Assembly (NCBI GenBank): GCA_040007395.1
Contig: JBDTVG010000209.1
Coordinates: 1 to 38,647, forward strand
DNA: 38,647 nucleotides
Direction of reading: 5' to 3'
From: DATGFK01 sp040007395
GTDB taxonomy: Bacteria; Chloroflexota; Anaerolineae; Aggregatilineales; UBA2796
Shown here: piece after piece, positions 1 to 8,007 of the stretch
Layout: every line of letters starts with the position of its first letter
Numbering within the stretch: position 1 is the first letter of the stretch
Program-made: the position numbers and the translations under genes
The notes under the pieces: generated by a model
Databases searched by the model: none
Told to the model about the DNA's origin: nothing
Seen by the model: the letters and a program-made list of their open reading frames with translations, nothing else

Positions 1-36
1 CCCAACCCCTCCCCGCAAGCGATGAGGGGAGTCAGG
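1..36. repeat. R2 repeat copy at the left edge, translated inside the restriction-modification gene
   Basis: The first bases repeat the core of the cassette ends (CCCTCCCCGCAAGCGATGAG). They are in frame with the host gene, which here reads DPDPDSPHRLRGGVG, a different frame of the repeat from the one used at 675-726. On the coding strand this copy has the orientation of the downstream end of the cassette. The matching partner would lie outside the window, so a second insertion cannot be confirmed. Confidence 0.7.
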
Positions 37-3000
37 ATCGGGATCGTAAACATAGAATGGGAAGCACTGAGAGCCGCCTTGTGGTAGCAAATCAACAATA
101 TGATTGCTCATCAAAGCAAACATAGGCCAATCCGATCCCACTTTGACCCATATTACGCGATTTTCTTGTTCAGTTTCAAGCGAGGGGAAAATACTGGCAA
201 ATTCTCGTGGACGTTCATTTAAGATGGCATCGTAGTAAAGATGCTTTTGGCAGTAGGGTCGCCAAATGCTATTCCTAATATGATCCTGATCAAATTTCGC
301 GTATCTACCCCGTTTAAGATTTAGTTTTAGTGTTTCACTCCATTTGATACGATCATATCGAACAAAGTTATCAACGTTGGAGACCCTATCAGCATGTTTA
401 TAACGATCCACTTCGGCGTTATAGTCTTCAATTAACTGCTGTACGCGGTTGATCAGTTCAGAACGGTCAAAATCGTAAACCTGTTCGTCTCGTGCTGTGG
501 TCACACCCAAAGAGTAGGTTTTAAAAATAACTTCTGCATCCTGAGAATCAGATTCCTTTGCCACCTTGCTGCCTATTGGCAAGAATGTCGCAAACTCATC
601 ACTGTTACCCGGCACTCGCCATGTTTGGCGGTTGTCGGGTGTGAGAGGTTGCCAGAAAGTATCGGTTGGCATGGGGTTGACCCCACCCCCTAGCCCCCTC
701 CCCGCAAGCGATGAGGGGGAATCAGACACGGCGGCGTTGATTTGGTCAAGTACCCATTGGGTATCGTTTAGCACCTGATGGTTGGTAAAGCGTATCACCC
801 GCAGTCCGAGGCTTTCCAAATAGGCTTGGCGAACTTGATCCTCAACTGGCGTGTAGTCATGGATCGAGCCGTCTACCTCGATCACTAATTGAGCCGCATG
901 GCAGTAAAAATCAACAATAAACCGATCAAAAGCATGTTGTCGGCGGAACTTCACAGCGCCTTGCTGCCGTTTACGCAGCGCTTGCCAGAGATGCTTTTCC
1001 GCTTCGGTGGGTTCTGTCCGCATCTGCCTAACCAGCGGCCTAAGTTTTTCCCACAAATCCCCCTCGGTTGCCCAACCCCGCCGCACACGATCCGCCTCCG
1101 ATTTCTCCGCACCACTAACAGATGCTTGTTCTGATTCCCCCTCATCGCTTGCGGGGAGGGGGTTAGGGGGTGGGGTCAACCTCCCACCGTCTTTCACAAG
1201 CCCCGCCAACCAGCCCAATTTTTCCTCTTTGCGCCAATCTTCTGGCACACGGTGATAGTACAATTTATGTTCGACATGTTGTGTGGATCGCACCGCCACC
1301 GTAATCCCCACGCCCACCTGAATTCCAAAAACATTGTGCGTCGTGCCGCTTAACTTCGGGTTTTGCCGCACATTGCCATGCAGATCGACGTGATAAATTT
1401 GTGTAAAATCTTGCAGCAAGTGTTTCCGCATTCCGTCAAAGGCAATCTGATCGAAAAAGCTGTTATTGGTGACCATGCACACAATACCATCGCGATCTTG
1501 TAACCGATCCACTGCCCACCGAAAAAACTTTACATAAGGGTCGTTGAGCTTGCTTTTGCTGGTCGCTTTCGAGTCCTTTGCGTAAGTCTCTTTGATGCGT
1601 TGATCAATAACCCCATACTTCCGATTCTTGTTGTTATCGTTCTCGTTGGCCTGCCCCACGTTGTATGGCGGATTGCCGATAATCACCGTGATCGGTGCGT
1701 TCTTCTGGCGCTCGACTCGTTCGGTGTTCTTCTCGTTCATGAACGAGAAACTCATCTGCGTGCCTTCGGCAAGCTCTAGCGTATCCACGAAGCACAACCC
1801 TTCAAACGACTCATACTGTCCGGTCAGGTCGTAGTAGGCGTGTTCGATGTTCAGCGCGGCGATATAGTACGGCAGCAGCATGATCTCGTTGGCGAACAGG
1901 CGGTGCTGATAGGTCGCAGCAAGATCGCGCTTGGGAACACGGCGCAGCAGGTTCACGATAAAGTTACCCGTGCCTGTCGCCGGATCAAGGATTACCACAT
2001 CGTCATCGCCTAACGATTTGCCGAACTCGGTTTGCAGCACTTCGACCACGCTGGCACACATAAAATCGACAATCGGCTGTGGCGTGTAGACAATGCCGTG
2101 CGTGTCTGCCAAGTCCTTTGAATAGCCCTGAAAGAAGCGCTCATAAACTTCGTTGAGCAGCCCTTGCTTTTGCTGGAAGTCCAGTCCATGCGCGGCTTGC
2201 TCAATCGCCTGATAGAACGTGTCCAGCGATTTGAGAAACTCCTCGCGGCTGAAGCTATGGCTCACCAGCGACGCGATCACCTTTTCGATCTCGGTAGCGA
2301 TGGCGTTGCGCTTGGTGAATTCGGGATTGTCGAAAATCTTGCGGATCAGCCGTTCGGTGAGTAAGTGCTGCACCAGCATTTCATCGACGGCGGCGCGGCT
2401 GATGTTGGGGTTAAGGGCGGTCTTGCACAGTTCAAAGAACGCATCGAAAGTGGCTGTGAAGGTTTTGTCGGTTTTGTGCGCCGTCTCGATCAGCGTGACC
2501 AATCCGCCCGCCAAGCGCGGCACTTGCTCTTTGAACTGCGCCAACGCCTGATCGTAGTTATCTAAAACTGGCTCTGTGTAGCTATAGAACGTACTGAGCA
2601 GGTGCGCCAACTGCGACGGATCTTTCAGGTCAGTCACTCGGTAGACTTCGTGTTTATTCTGGTATAGCACGGCTTGGCGCGTGTCTTCAAAAATAATGTT
2701 GCTCAGTGGATAATTTTTGGCAGTCTTTTTGCGGATCTCGGTGTCGAGGTCGTCTTTGGTATCTTTGGCTTCGTAGTAACCGCGTGGCACAGCGCTCTTG
2801 TACAGCGTGGCATCAGGCCGGATGGTGCGGCCTTCCACTTTTTGCCCAACTTCGGTCACAAGAGTCCACGATTGCTGCTTGGCAGTGTCTTCAAGCAAGC
2901 GGATAAAGGCAGTCCGCACGCCCGTTTCGTGCGTCTGGTTCAGATCCGCATAGGATTTGAGAGTCTGGTAATAAGTCTGGATCGCCTTATGGGTGGGCTT

Positions 3001-3045
3001 GATGGTCGCGGCGGCGGGTAACATCAGCTTGAGCGCTCCGTTCAT
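1..3045 (-). CDS. Single-chain restriction-modification enzyme (type ISP/IIG-like), interrupted in frame by a DUF559 cassette; 3' end outside window
   Basis: About 1015 codons are open from an ATG at 3045 to the left edge with no stop, so the C-terminus is missing. Residues 1-110 look like a PD-(D/E)xK nuclease (D78, then E92-A-K94). An alpha-helical stretch follows. N6-adenine methylase motif I (LDPATGTGNF) is at 353-362 and motif IV (NPPYN) starts at N458. The part after 470 resembles the type ISP recognition region: DPYVKFFRWA, then TNNSFFDQ, later TPDNRQTW and FATFLPIGSK. No SF2 helicase motifs were seen, unlike classical type ISP enzymes, so a type IIG arrangement fits better. It would methylate adenine and cut DNA at its own site; the target is unknown. 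Residues of about 622-790 are foreign: a DUF559 nuclease module bounded by inverted repeats. There is no clear Shine-Dalgarno; Met8 (position 3024), preceded by GGAG, is an alternative start. Reading frame and motifs are seen directly; activity is inferred. Confidence 0.9.
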   Translation of the reverse strand, partial: MNGALKLMLPAAATIKPTHKAIQTYYQTLKSYADLNQTHETGVRTAFIRLLEDTAKQQSWTLVTEVGQKVEGRTIRPDATLYKSAVPRGYYEAKDTKDDLDTEIRKKTAKNYPLSNIIFEDTRQAVLYQNKHEVYRVTDLKDPSQLAHLLSTFYSYTEPVLDNYDQALAQFKEQVPRLAGGLVTLIETAHKTDKTFTATFDAFFELCKTALNPNISRAAVDEMLVQHLLTERLIRKIFDNPEFTKRNAIATEIEKVIASLVSHSFSREEFLKSLDTFYQAIEQAAHGLDFQQKQGLLNEVYERFFQGYSKDLADTHGIVYTPQPIVDFMCASVVEVLQTEFGKSLGDDDVVILDPATGTGNFIVNLLRRVPKRDLAATYQHRLFANEIMLLPYYIAALNIEHAYYDLTGQYESFEGLCFVDTLELAEGTQMSFSFMNEKNTERVERQKNAPITVIIGNPPYNVGQANENDNNKNRKYGVIDQRIKETYAKDSKATSKSKLNDPYVKFFRWAVDRLQDRDGIVCMVTNNSFFDQIAFDGMRKHLLQDFTQIYHVDLHGNVRQNPKLSGTTHNVFGIQVGVGITVAVRSTQHVEHKLYYHRVPEDWRKEEKLGWLAGLVKDGGRLTPPPNPLPASDEGESEQASVSGAEKSEADRVRRGWATEGDLWEKLRPLVRQMRTEPTEAEKHLWQALRKRQQGAVKFRRQHAFDRFIVDFYCHAAQLVIEVDGSIHDYTPVEDQVRQAYLESLGLRVIRFTNHQVLNDTQWVLDQINAAVSDSPSSLAGRGLGGGVNPMPTDTFWQPLTPDNRQTWRVPGNSDEFATFLPIGSKVAKESDSQDAEVIFKTYSLGVTTARDEQVYDFDRSELINRVQQLIEDYNAEVDRYKHADRVSNVDNFVRYDRIKWSETLKLNLKRGRYAKFDQDHIRNSIWRPYCQKHLYYDAILNERPREFASIFPSLETEQENRVIWVKVGSDWPMFALMSNHIVDLLPQGGSQCFPFYVYDPDPDSPHRLRGGVG
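675..1181 (-). mobile_element. 507-bp in-frame cassette encoding a DUF559 endonuclease domain, with 52-bp terminal inverted repeats (R2 family)
   Basis: Positions 675-726 and 1130-1181 are inverted copies of one 52-bp sequence with a single mismatch. Both contain CCCCTCCCCGCAAGCGATGA. Between them, in the frame of the host restriction-modification gene, lies a DUF559 (Vsr-like PD-(D/E)xK) domain: LWEKLRPLVRQMRTEPTEAE, then FRRQH, then IVDFYC with D712, then IEVDGSIHD with E723 and D725, then LGLRVIRFTNHQVL. The repeats are translated too, as low-complexity Pro/Gly linkers (TPPPNPLPASDEGES at one end, SPSSLAGRGLGGGVN at the other). No stop codon or frameshift occurs. The host sequence resumes at TFWQPLTPDN, where type ISP recognition regions normally continue. 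No obvious target-site duplication was seen. DUF559 proteins are known as stand-alone putative endonucleases. That this unit is mobile is inferred from its symmetric ends and from related ends elsewhere in the window. Confidence 0.8.
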
Positions 3046-3125
3046 AAGCGGAAACCGTTACAATTTATTTTACAGTTTGCGGCGTGGTATCACAAATTAC
3101 GGGGCAAGCATTAACCTTTGAAGAT

Positions 3126-3187
3126 CATGAGAAGTCTCGCGATAACTTCGTGACCGCTGGAACAAACTTCTCATGTTATGCTACAAT
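3126..3187 (+). promoter_or_regulatory. Inverted repeat and probable -10 box upstream of the first signal peptidase gene
   Basis: CATGAGAAGT (3126-3135) and its exact reverse complement ACTTCTCATG (3166-3175) flank a 30-base spacer. TACAAT at 3182-3187 is a plausible -10 box, 30 bases ahead of the GTG start. The hexamer at -35 (GGAACA, 17-base spacing) is weak. The repeat overlaps the putative -35 region, so it could be an operator. The same gap also holds the 5' side of the divergent restriction-modification gene. Confidence 0.4.
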
Positions 3188-3216
3188 GGAGCGCTGGACT
3201 GGAAGCGAGGTAATCT

Positions 3217-3876
3217 GTGTCTCTTGAACCCGACGAAGTGCTTTCCAGCCCCGTTGAAAGCAATCAACCGGGGCTGACATCCCACCGCACCATTGTGCGG
3301 GACATTCTCGAAATAGTCTTACTGATCGTGACGATCTATACGCTGGTCAATCTAGCAACAGCGCGAGCAGTAGTCGAAGGGCAGAGTATGCAGCCCAATT
3401 TCTATACTGGTCAACTGGTGATCGTCAATCGTTTCGCCTATTTTTTTTCCGCTCCCCTACGCGGCGATGTGGTTGTGCTGCACGATCCCAAAGATCCGAC
3501 GCAGGATTTTATCAAGCGTGTGATGGGGCAGCCCGGCGAAACGATCCAGATCAAAGAGGGCAATGTCTACGCCAACGGCCTCAAGTTGGATGAACCGTAC
3601 ATCACGACATTTTGCCGTTCTGGGTGCGATGGCACATGGACGCTAACCGATGATGAATATTTTGTGCTGGGTGATAACCGTCGCAACAGCTTTGACAGCC
3701 ACAGCTTCGGCCCTATCCCGCGCAACTTGATCGTCGGGCAGGCGTGGATACGTTATTGGCCTCCATCAGACATGGGGATTATCTTTCACCCGCGCTATGG
3801 GGATATTCCGAAGGATGCACCACCGCCTGCCCCTACCGCCGACGCTTCAATCATCGCAGCTACCGAAGCACAATAA
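3217..3876 (+). CDS. lepB: Type I signal peptidase (first of two paralogs)
   Basis: This 219-residue membrane serine protease should remove Sec and Tat signal peptides at the outer face of the membrane. One transmembrane segment spans about 28-46. The catalytic Ser57 is in GQSMQPNFYTG and the general base Lys100 in FIKRVMGQPG. Box E (GDNRRNSFDS) is at 152-161. A FCRSGCDG insertion carries two cysteines four residues apart, possibly a disulfide. The start is GTG, with AGCGAGG six bases upstream. A Pro/Ala-rich tail follows the domain. The gene is followed after 35 bases by a close paralog in the same direction, so they are probably co-transcribed. Confidence 0.95.
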   Translation: MSLEPDEVLSSPVESNQPGLTSHRTIVRDILEIVLLIVTIYTLVNLATARAVVEGQSMQPNFYTGQLVIVNRFAYFFSAPLRGDVVVLHDPKDPTQDFIKRVMGQPGETIQIKEGNVYANGLKLDEPYITTFCRSGCDGTWTLTDDEYFVLGDNRRNSFDSHSFGPIPRNLIVGQAWIRYWPPSDMGIIFHPRYGDIPKDAPPPAPTADASIIAATEAQ

Positions 3877-3911
3877 CACCCGACTACCAAACCAATTCAG
3901 GAGTAGCGTGA

Positions 3912-4625
3912 ATGCTTGACTCTTTTAACGCCCATAACGCCGACGAAGCCCCAACTGATGATCTGCTACAAACGGCGGAATCGTCCGAAACCAGTGAAAG
4001 CTACAACGATGCTGCGCCTGAATCGGGCGAAACGGCGCGTCCTCAACTCGTTTCGCACCGCCGCTTACGTCGTGATATTGTCGAAACGATTTTGCTGGTG
4101 ATTGTGATTTATACGCTGGTCAATCTGACCACCGCACGCGCTATTGTTGAAGGCCCCAGTATGCAGCCCAATTTCTACACAGGGCAACTGGTCATCATTA
4201 ATCGCTTCGCCTACTACTTCGCCCAACCGCAGCGCGGCGATGTCGTGGTGCTGCATAACCCCCGTCAGGATTGTCAGGCTCCCGAACGGATCGAGGAACC
4301 GGGCTGCGAAGATTTGATCAAACGCCTGATCGGTCAACCGGGCGAGACAGTCGAGATCAAGCAGGGGCGGGTTTATATCAACAGCAGCCTGATCGAGGAG
4401 CCGTATATCCGCGAGTTCTGTCGCACTGGCTGCGATGGCGCATGGACGCTCAAGGCTGATGAGTATTTGGTCCTCGGTGACAATCGCAATAACAGCTACG
4501 ATGGACACAGCTTCGGGCCGATCTCGCGGCATTTGCTGGTTGGTCAGGCGTGGATTCGCTATTGGCCTCCGCAAGATGCCAACGTGATCCCGCATCCGGT
4601 CTACCCGTTTTTGTCTACAAAGTAG
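3912..4625 (+). CDS. lepB: Type I signal peptidase (second paralog)
   Basis: This 237-residue paralog of the preceding gene has the same architecture: an acidic N-terminal tail of about 45 residues, a membrane segment at about 58-74, Ser83 in GPSMQPNFYTG, Lys137 in LIKRLIGQPG, and box E GDNRNNSYDG. Relative to its neighbour it carries an extra loop at about 118-132 bearing two cysteines (DCQAPERIEEPGC). It also keeps the FCRTGCDG cysteine pair. GGAG at 3899-3902 supports the ATG start. Two signal peptidases in tandem suit a cell with a heavy secretome, as the neighbouring genes suggest. Division of labour between them cannot be read from sequence. Confidence 0.95.
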   Translation: MLDSFNAHNADEAPTDDLLQTAESSETSESYNDAAPESGETARPQLVSHRRLRRDIVETILLVIVIYTLVNLTTARAIVEGPSMQPNFYTGQLVIINRFAYYFAQPQRGDVVVLHNPRQDCQAPERIEEPGCEDLIKRLIGQPGETVEIKQGRVYINSSLIEEPYIREFCRTGCDGAWTLKADEYLVLGDNRNNSYDGHSFGPISRHLLVGQAWIRYWPPQDANVIPHPVYPFLSTK

Positions 4626-4668
4626 CTCTCACCCTAAATCCCTCTAGGGAAGCGTGGTGAGGGTGGTC
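4626..4668. repeat. Short R2-like palindromic repeat between convergent genes
   Basis: CTCACCCTAAATCCCTC followed by an imperfect inverse (GGTGAGGGTGG) forms a hairpin just after the stop of the second signal peptidase gene. It may act as a terminator for the two converging transcription units, although there is no strong T-run. Confidence 0.5.
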
Positions 4669-4721
4669 TGCACGGATAGTTGGCAAAAATGCGAAAATAA
4701 GTCGTTGCGACAAGTACAATG

Positions 4722-6881
4722 CTATTTCCGCAGCACATCTTTCAGATTCCATATGTCTATGTTCCAAGAGTTGCTGGCGGCAAGATAATGTCCGTCTGGC
4801 GAAAAAGCTACAGCAGGTGCGGGATCGCGCAATGTTGCGACAATCTGCCATGTGGTCGTATCCCAAATCTGTGCAGGGTAGAAGGGACTACCAATTGCCA
4901 GATATTGTCCATCGGGACTGTAACTTGCCGAATAGATGTCCTGAAATTTCGGTTCAAGACGATAGATTAGCTTATATGAGACGGCATCATAGACACTGCT
5001 ATAGGGATCAGCTAAAGTGTTGTCAACCACGATCTGCCTGCCATTAGGACTTGTTGCCAATATGCGCCTTGAATCCCAAGGTGATATTTTATTGGTTACC
5101 ACTTTGGGTAAATAGTTGCCAGCCTCGTTTTTCCCCCAAATTGGAATAGAATTATCGGCGGATTGTGGAAATGCAACCGTTGATTTCCCTGTCGCAATGT
5201 TCCACATGAGGATACTGGTATTGCTGTTAGTCTCTCCGCCACCACTGCTTAATAAGTTCTTGCTGTCAGGACTCCACACTAACTGAAATGACCAATCTGT
5301 TCCATAAAGTGATTGATTTGGTTTTGGAAACAATGCTTGTTTTTGTGGCGTGGGCAGCATCGATGGGTTGACCTGATCGGGTAGCCAATTCAACGCGATT
5401 GGCGAAACATATTCCTCGATGAAGCTTAGATCGCGCTGAAGGCTACCATCGGCACGAGCAACTCCTAAATGACGGCAGCAATAGCCACCACCAGCCACTA
5501 AACCGCTCAAAAATGTCAATGCCCACTTGCTGTCTTTATTCCAAATGACCTCGCCATTTCCGCCTGCCATCCAACTTGCCGATGCGGGAGACAGAAGCCG
5601 CGTTTGGCGCGTTTGGAGGTCGTAAATTGCAGTGCCACCAGCCATATACATCAAGTAGTGTTTATCAGGACTGATTTCAGGCTCCCAAATCGCCGTTTCC
5701 GCTTGTCCAGAGAATACGGTTGATTGGCTGCCTGTGGCAAAATCTTCAACAAATGCTTTAGTCCCATTGTGATCATAAAGCAACGCTTGTGCGTTTTCCT
5801 GCCATGACCAACTAGTACAAGGATTGCTTGTGGATAGCAATTCCAATTTTGCAGTATCAGACGAGAGGTGATAGAGCACATCTTGGATAACAAACAATGC
5901 ATGTTGGCTATTCGGAGACCAAAGTGGCTGAGGCAGTCCACAAGTGGGGGAAGGTAATACACCCGTTTCAAACTGCTTTAACTGTCCATTTTCCAATGAT
6001 AGCAGCGAAACATGTGACCCGAATAACAACCCATAGCGACCATCGGGCGACCACTGAATGTTCATATCTTTGTCGCTTAATGGTGGGAATGTCAGGCGCT
6101 TGCCTGTGAGAAGATTCTCGACGACAAGCGCTGAATCAGTGCGATAGGCTACGTTCCCAATCGATGATACTGAAATGCGATAGGCATTATCAGTAGGATG
6201 AACATCGTCAATATCGGCAAGTTGGGAGATCACCCCAGTAACTGTTTTTTCAACCAAATGCCCCGCCTTATCGCCAATGATGAACAAATCCCCCGAAAGA
6301 TGATTTGAATTCTCAACAATGAACTGATCGTCAAGCCACATTGAATTTAATCCTTCTCCGCCGAACTCCCCTTCTTCACTGCTATTCTTCAAAGTCAGCG
6401 TTACATTTCGGTTGGGGTCTACCAAAGCAACGAAAGTTCTTATCCCAAAATATTGGTTTTTTGTATCGTAATTAGGTAACTGCGATGTGACAAGCAATAC
6501 GTCGTCGTGGGGTGACCACTGCATCTTTGGCGATGTGATGTTGTCGATCTGGGCGCTGCGATAGGCACCGTCGGAACGGATAAGGAAGCTACGTTCCCAT
6601 AAAACACTTTGGGCTTCCGTTTTAGCCAGTTCTTGAGCCGTCCATGCAAACCATTTCCCAGAAGGCGACCAACCGGGGCCTTCCACGTGCGAAACATCGC
6701 GCATCAGCCCTTTTCCTAAAATGTGTGAATCGGTACCATCTGCTCGCTCGATGACAAAAGCTTGTAGCTTTTCAGAAAAATAGTAGATGTAGGGGATATT
6801 TGAGGCTGGTGATTGTGCTTTCGCTGCATATGGTGCGGCAAGGCATATGCAAACGATAAGTATTGTGATTTGCCTAATCAT
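4722..6881 (-). CDS. Secreted WD40-like beta-propeller protein
   Basis: The 719-residue protein starts with a Sec signal peptide (hydrophobic ITILIVCICLAAPY, predicted cleavage after AKA at about 22). The rest consists of repeats of the WD40/PD40 type, each with a W/YSPDGxY-like core. Clear copies are GWSPSGKWFAW near the N-terminus, QWSPDGRYGLLFG, WSPDSKNLLSSGG, ATSPNGRQIVV, SYSPDGQYLAIG and AFSPDGHYLAAS, the last ending IDIWNLKDVL. The protein should fold as one or two propellers outside the membrane. No catalytic site is evident, so a binding or scaffolding role is likely, but the ligand is unknown. AGG lies about 10 bases ahead of the ATG. It converges on the signal peptidase pair. Confidence 0.85.
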   Translation of the reverse strand: MIRQITILIVCICLAAPYAAKAQSPASNIPYIYYFSEKLQAFVIERADGTDSHILGKGLMRDVSHVEGPGWSPSGKWFAWTAQELAKTEAQSVLWERSFLIRSDGAYRSAQIDNITSPKMQWSPHDDVLLVTSQLPNYDTKNQYFGIRTFVALVDPNRNVTLTLKNSSEEGEFGGEGLNSMWLDDQFIVENSNHLSGDLFIIGDKAGHLVEKTVTGVISQLADIDDVHPTDNAYRISVSSIGNVAYRTDSALVVENLLTGKRLTFPPLSDKDMNIQWSPDGRYGLLFGSHVSLLSLENGQLKQFETGVLPSPTCGLPQPLWSPNSQHALFVIQDVLYHLSSDTAKLELLSTSNPCTSWSWQENAQALLYDHNGTKAFVEDFATGSQSTVFSGQAETAIWEPEISPDKHYLMYMAGGTAIYDLQTRQTRLLSPASASWMAGGNGEVIWNKDSKWALTFLSGLVAGGGYCCRHLGVARADGSLQRDLSFIEEYVSPIALNWLPDQVNPSMLPTPQKQALFPKPNQSLYGTDWSFQLVWSPDSKNLLSSGGGETNSNTSILMWNIATGKSTVAFPQSADNSIPIWGKNEAGNYLPKVVTNKISPWDSRRILATSPNGRQIVVDNTLADPYSSVYDAVSYKLIYRLEPKFQDIYSASYSPDGQYLAIGSPFYPAQIWDTTTWQIVATLRDPAPAVAFSPDGHYLAASNSWNIDIWNLKDVLRK

Positions 6882-7216
6882 TCAAATAGCCTTTTATAGA
6901 AAGCCAAGTGATTTCCTCCCACAGCATAGCACTACCGCAAGAAAATGTTTGACGGAAACCCTCCGAGAAAACAATGTTCTGACTTACAATTGATGATCGT
7001 GGAAAGTTATTGTGGCGGTTGTGACCAGTAAAACGTATTCGATTGAAGGGAATAGTATCAAGTTAGATTAGATGGTTTCTTCTGGCTCTTCGACAAGCGT
7101 TTGATCTCAAACGCCACTGCGAATAATCCTCGGTACGGATGCATTCCCCCTCCCACAGGAGAGGGACTTCAATACAACGGTATTTTCTCCCATCACTCAT
7201 AGGGCGAGGACTGTAA
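6882..7216. other. Intergenic region with a degenerate R2-like repeat
   Basis: This 335-base gap separates two minus-strand genes. The portion at about 7144-7211 (CCCCCTCCCACAGGAGAGGGA and a partial inverse near TCACTCATAGGGCGAGG) resembles a decayed R2 element and may form the 3' hairpin region of the S51-like gene. I see no open frame, RNA gene or convincing promoter in the rest. Confidence 0.4.
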
Positions 7217-7909
7217 TCAGCTTAACGGTTGATCGAGCGTAAATCGTGCGCCGTCCTCATATTCTTGTTCGCCGTCGGCGCGATAGACCGTCACTATATC
7301 TGGGCCGACAACCACCGCCTCCTGACCACGAATCACTACGCCTGTCGAGTCGTCTAGTCCGAGGATCGTGTAATTGGCTGGTAGACCCTCTCGTAAGCGT
7401 TCGCCGGAAAAGCGTCCGGCGATATTGGCGTGATGGGGCAGCACGACAATGCCTTTGATCACGCCTAGCCCTTTTTCCCAAACTCCGCTGTCCCAATACA
7501 GATCGCACAGCGCCATCGCCGCCGCACCGCTTGCCGCCAGAATCGCCCCTTCGCTCCAATAGTGGATAATTTTCAACAGGGCTTCGGTATCCGCTAACCC
7601 TTCGACTGCATCTAGTGGATTACCGTCGGCTAGATAGATGACATCGGCGGTTTCAATCGGGGCAGACACGAGCGGGTCTTGGGCGGTGGCCTTATCTACG
7701 ACCATGATCGCTTCGGGGCGTGCGCCGACGGCGTAAAAGTGACCTGTCCCATTGCGAATGGTTTTGCGCGGGTTATCTGTCGCGGCAACCGGCAGCAGCA
7801 CAATATGCTTCGCCTGCGAATGCTCGATCAACTGTAGGATCGCTCGGCTGAAGGCCATGCTGGCTTGGTCGAACTCGTTGCCACCACACAGCGCGATGGT
7901 TCGTTGCAT
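7217..7909 (-). CDS. Peptidase S51 / cyanophycinase-like hydrolase
   Basis: This 230-residue cytoplasmic protein belongs to the class I glutamine-amidotransferase-like fold that includes dipeptidase E and cyanophycinase. Seen: N-terminal IALCGGNEF, a DVIYLADGNPLD strand-turn, the nucleophile elbow AASGAAAM with Ser127, the histidines of VVLPHHANIAGR (159-160), and GLDDSTGVVIRG near 185-195, the counterpart of the family GIDExTA motif. The elbow reads S-G-A-A where most S51 enzymes read S-A-G-A, so the substrate may differ. GGGAG nine bases before the ATG supports the start. It is divergent from the GNAT gene, with a palindrome between them. Confidence 0.75.
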   Translation of the reverse strand: MQRTIALCGGNEFDQASMAFSRAILQLIEHSQAKHIVLLPVAATDNPRKTIRNGTGHFYAVGARPEAIMVVDKATAQDPLVSAPIETADVIYLADGNPLDAVEGLADTEALLKIIHYWSEGAILAASGAAAMALCDLYWDSGVWEKGLGVIKGIVVLPHHANIAGRFSGERLREGLPANYTILGLDDSTGVVIRGQEAVVVGPDIVTVYRADGEQEYEDGARFTLDQPLS

Positions 7910-7948
7910 TGTGAATATCTCCCAATCTGAAATTTGCGTGGTTTCGTT

Positions 7949-7972
7949 ATAATCTTCACTAGCGAAGATTAT
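7949..7972. promoter_or_regulatory. 24-bp palindrome between divergent genes, operator candidate
   Basis: ATAATCTTC and GAAGATTAT are exact inverted 9-mers around the centre ACTAGC, giving a 24-bp dyad with one mismatched pair. It lies 40 bases from the S51-like start and 36 bases from the GNAT start, where a shared repressor or activator would bind. It lacks a T-run, so it is less like a terminator. Confidence 0.45.
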
Positions 7973-8007
7973 GCTGATCTAATTGATCGATCAATGAACG
8001 ATCTACG

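Noticed and set aside
566..778. Short plus-strand frames through the 0.5-3.0 kb region, including ones crossing the R2 repeats.
   Set aside because: The minus strand is open throughout with conserved methylase and nuclease motifs; the plus-strand frames are antisense and have no family pattern.
3046..3216. A tRNA or riboswitch in the divergent gap upstream of the signal peptidases.
   Set aside because: Only a 10-bp inverted repeat was seen; no cloverleaf or known aptamer signature.
4065..4595. A 176-codon minus-strand frame over the second signal peptidase gene.
   Set aside because: It is antisense to a gene with full catalytic motifs and has no ribosome binding site or recognisable domain.
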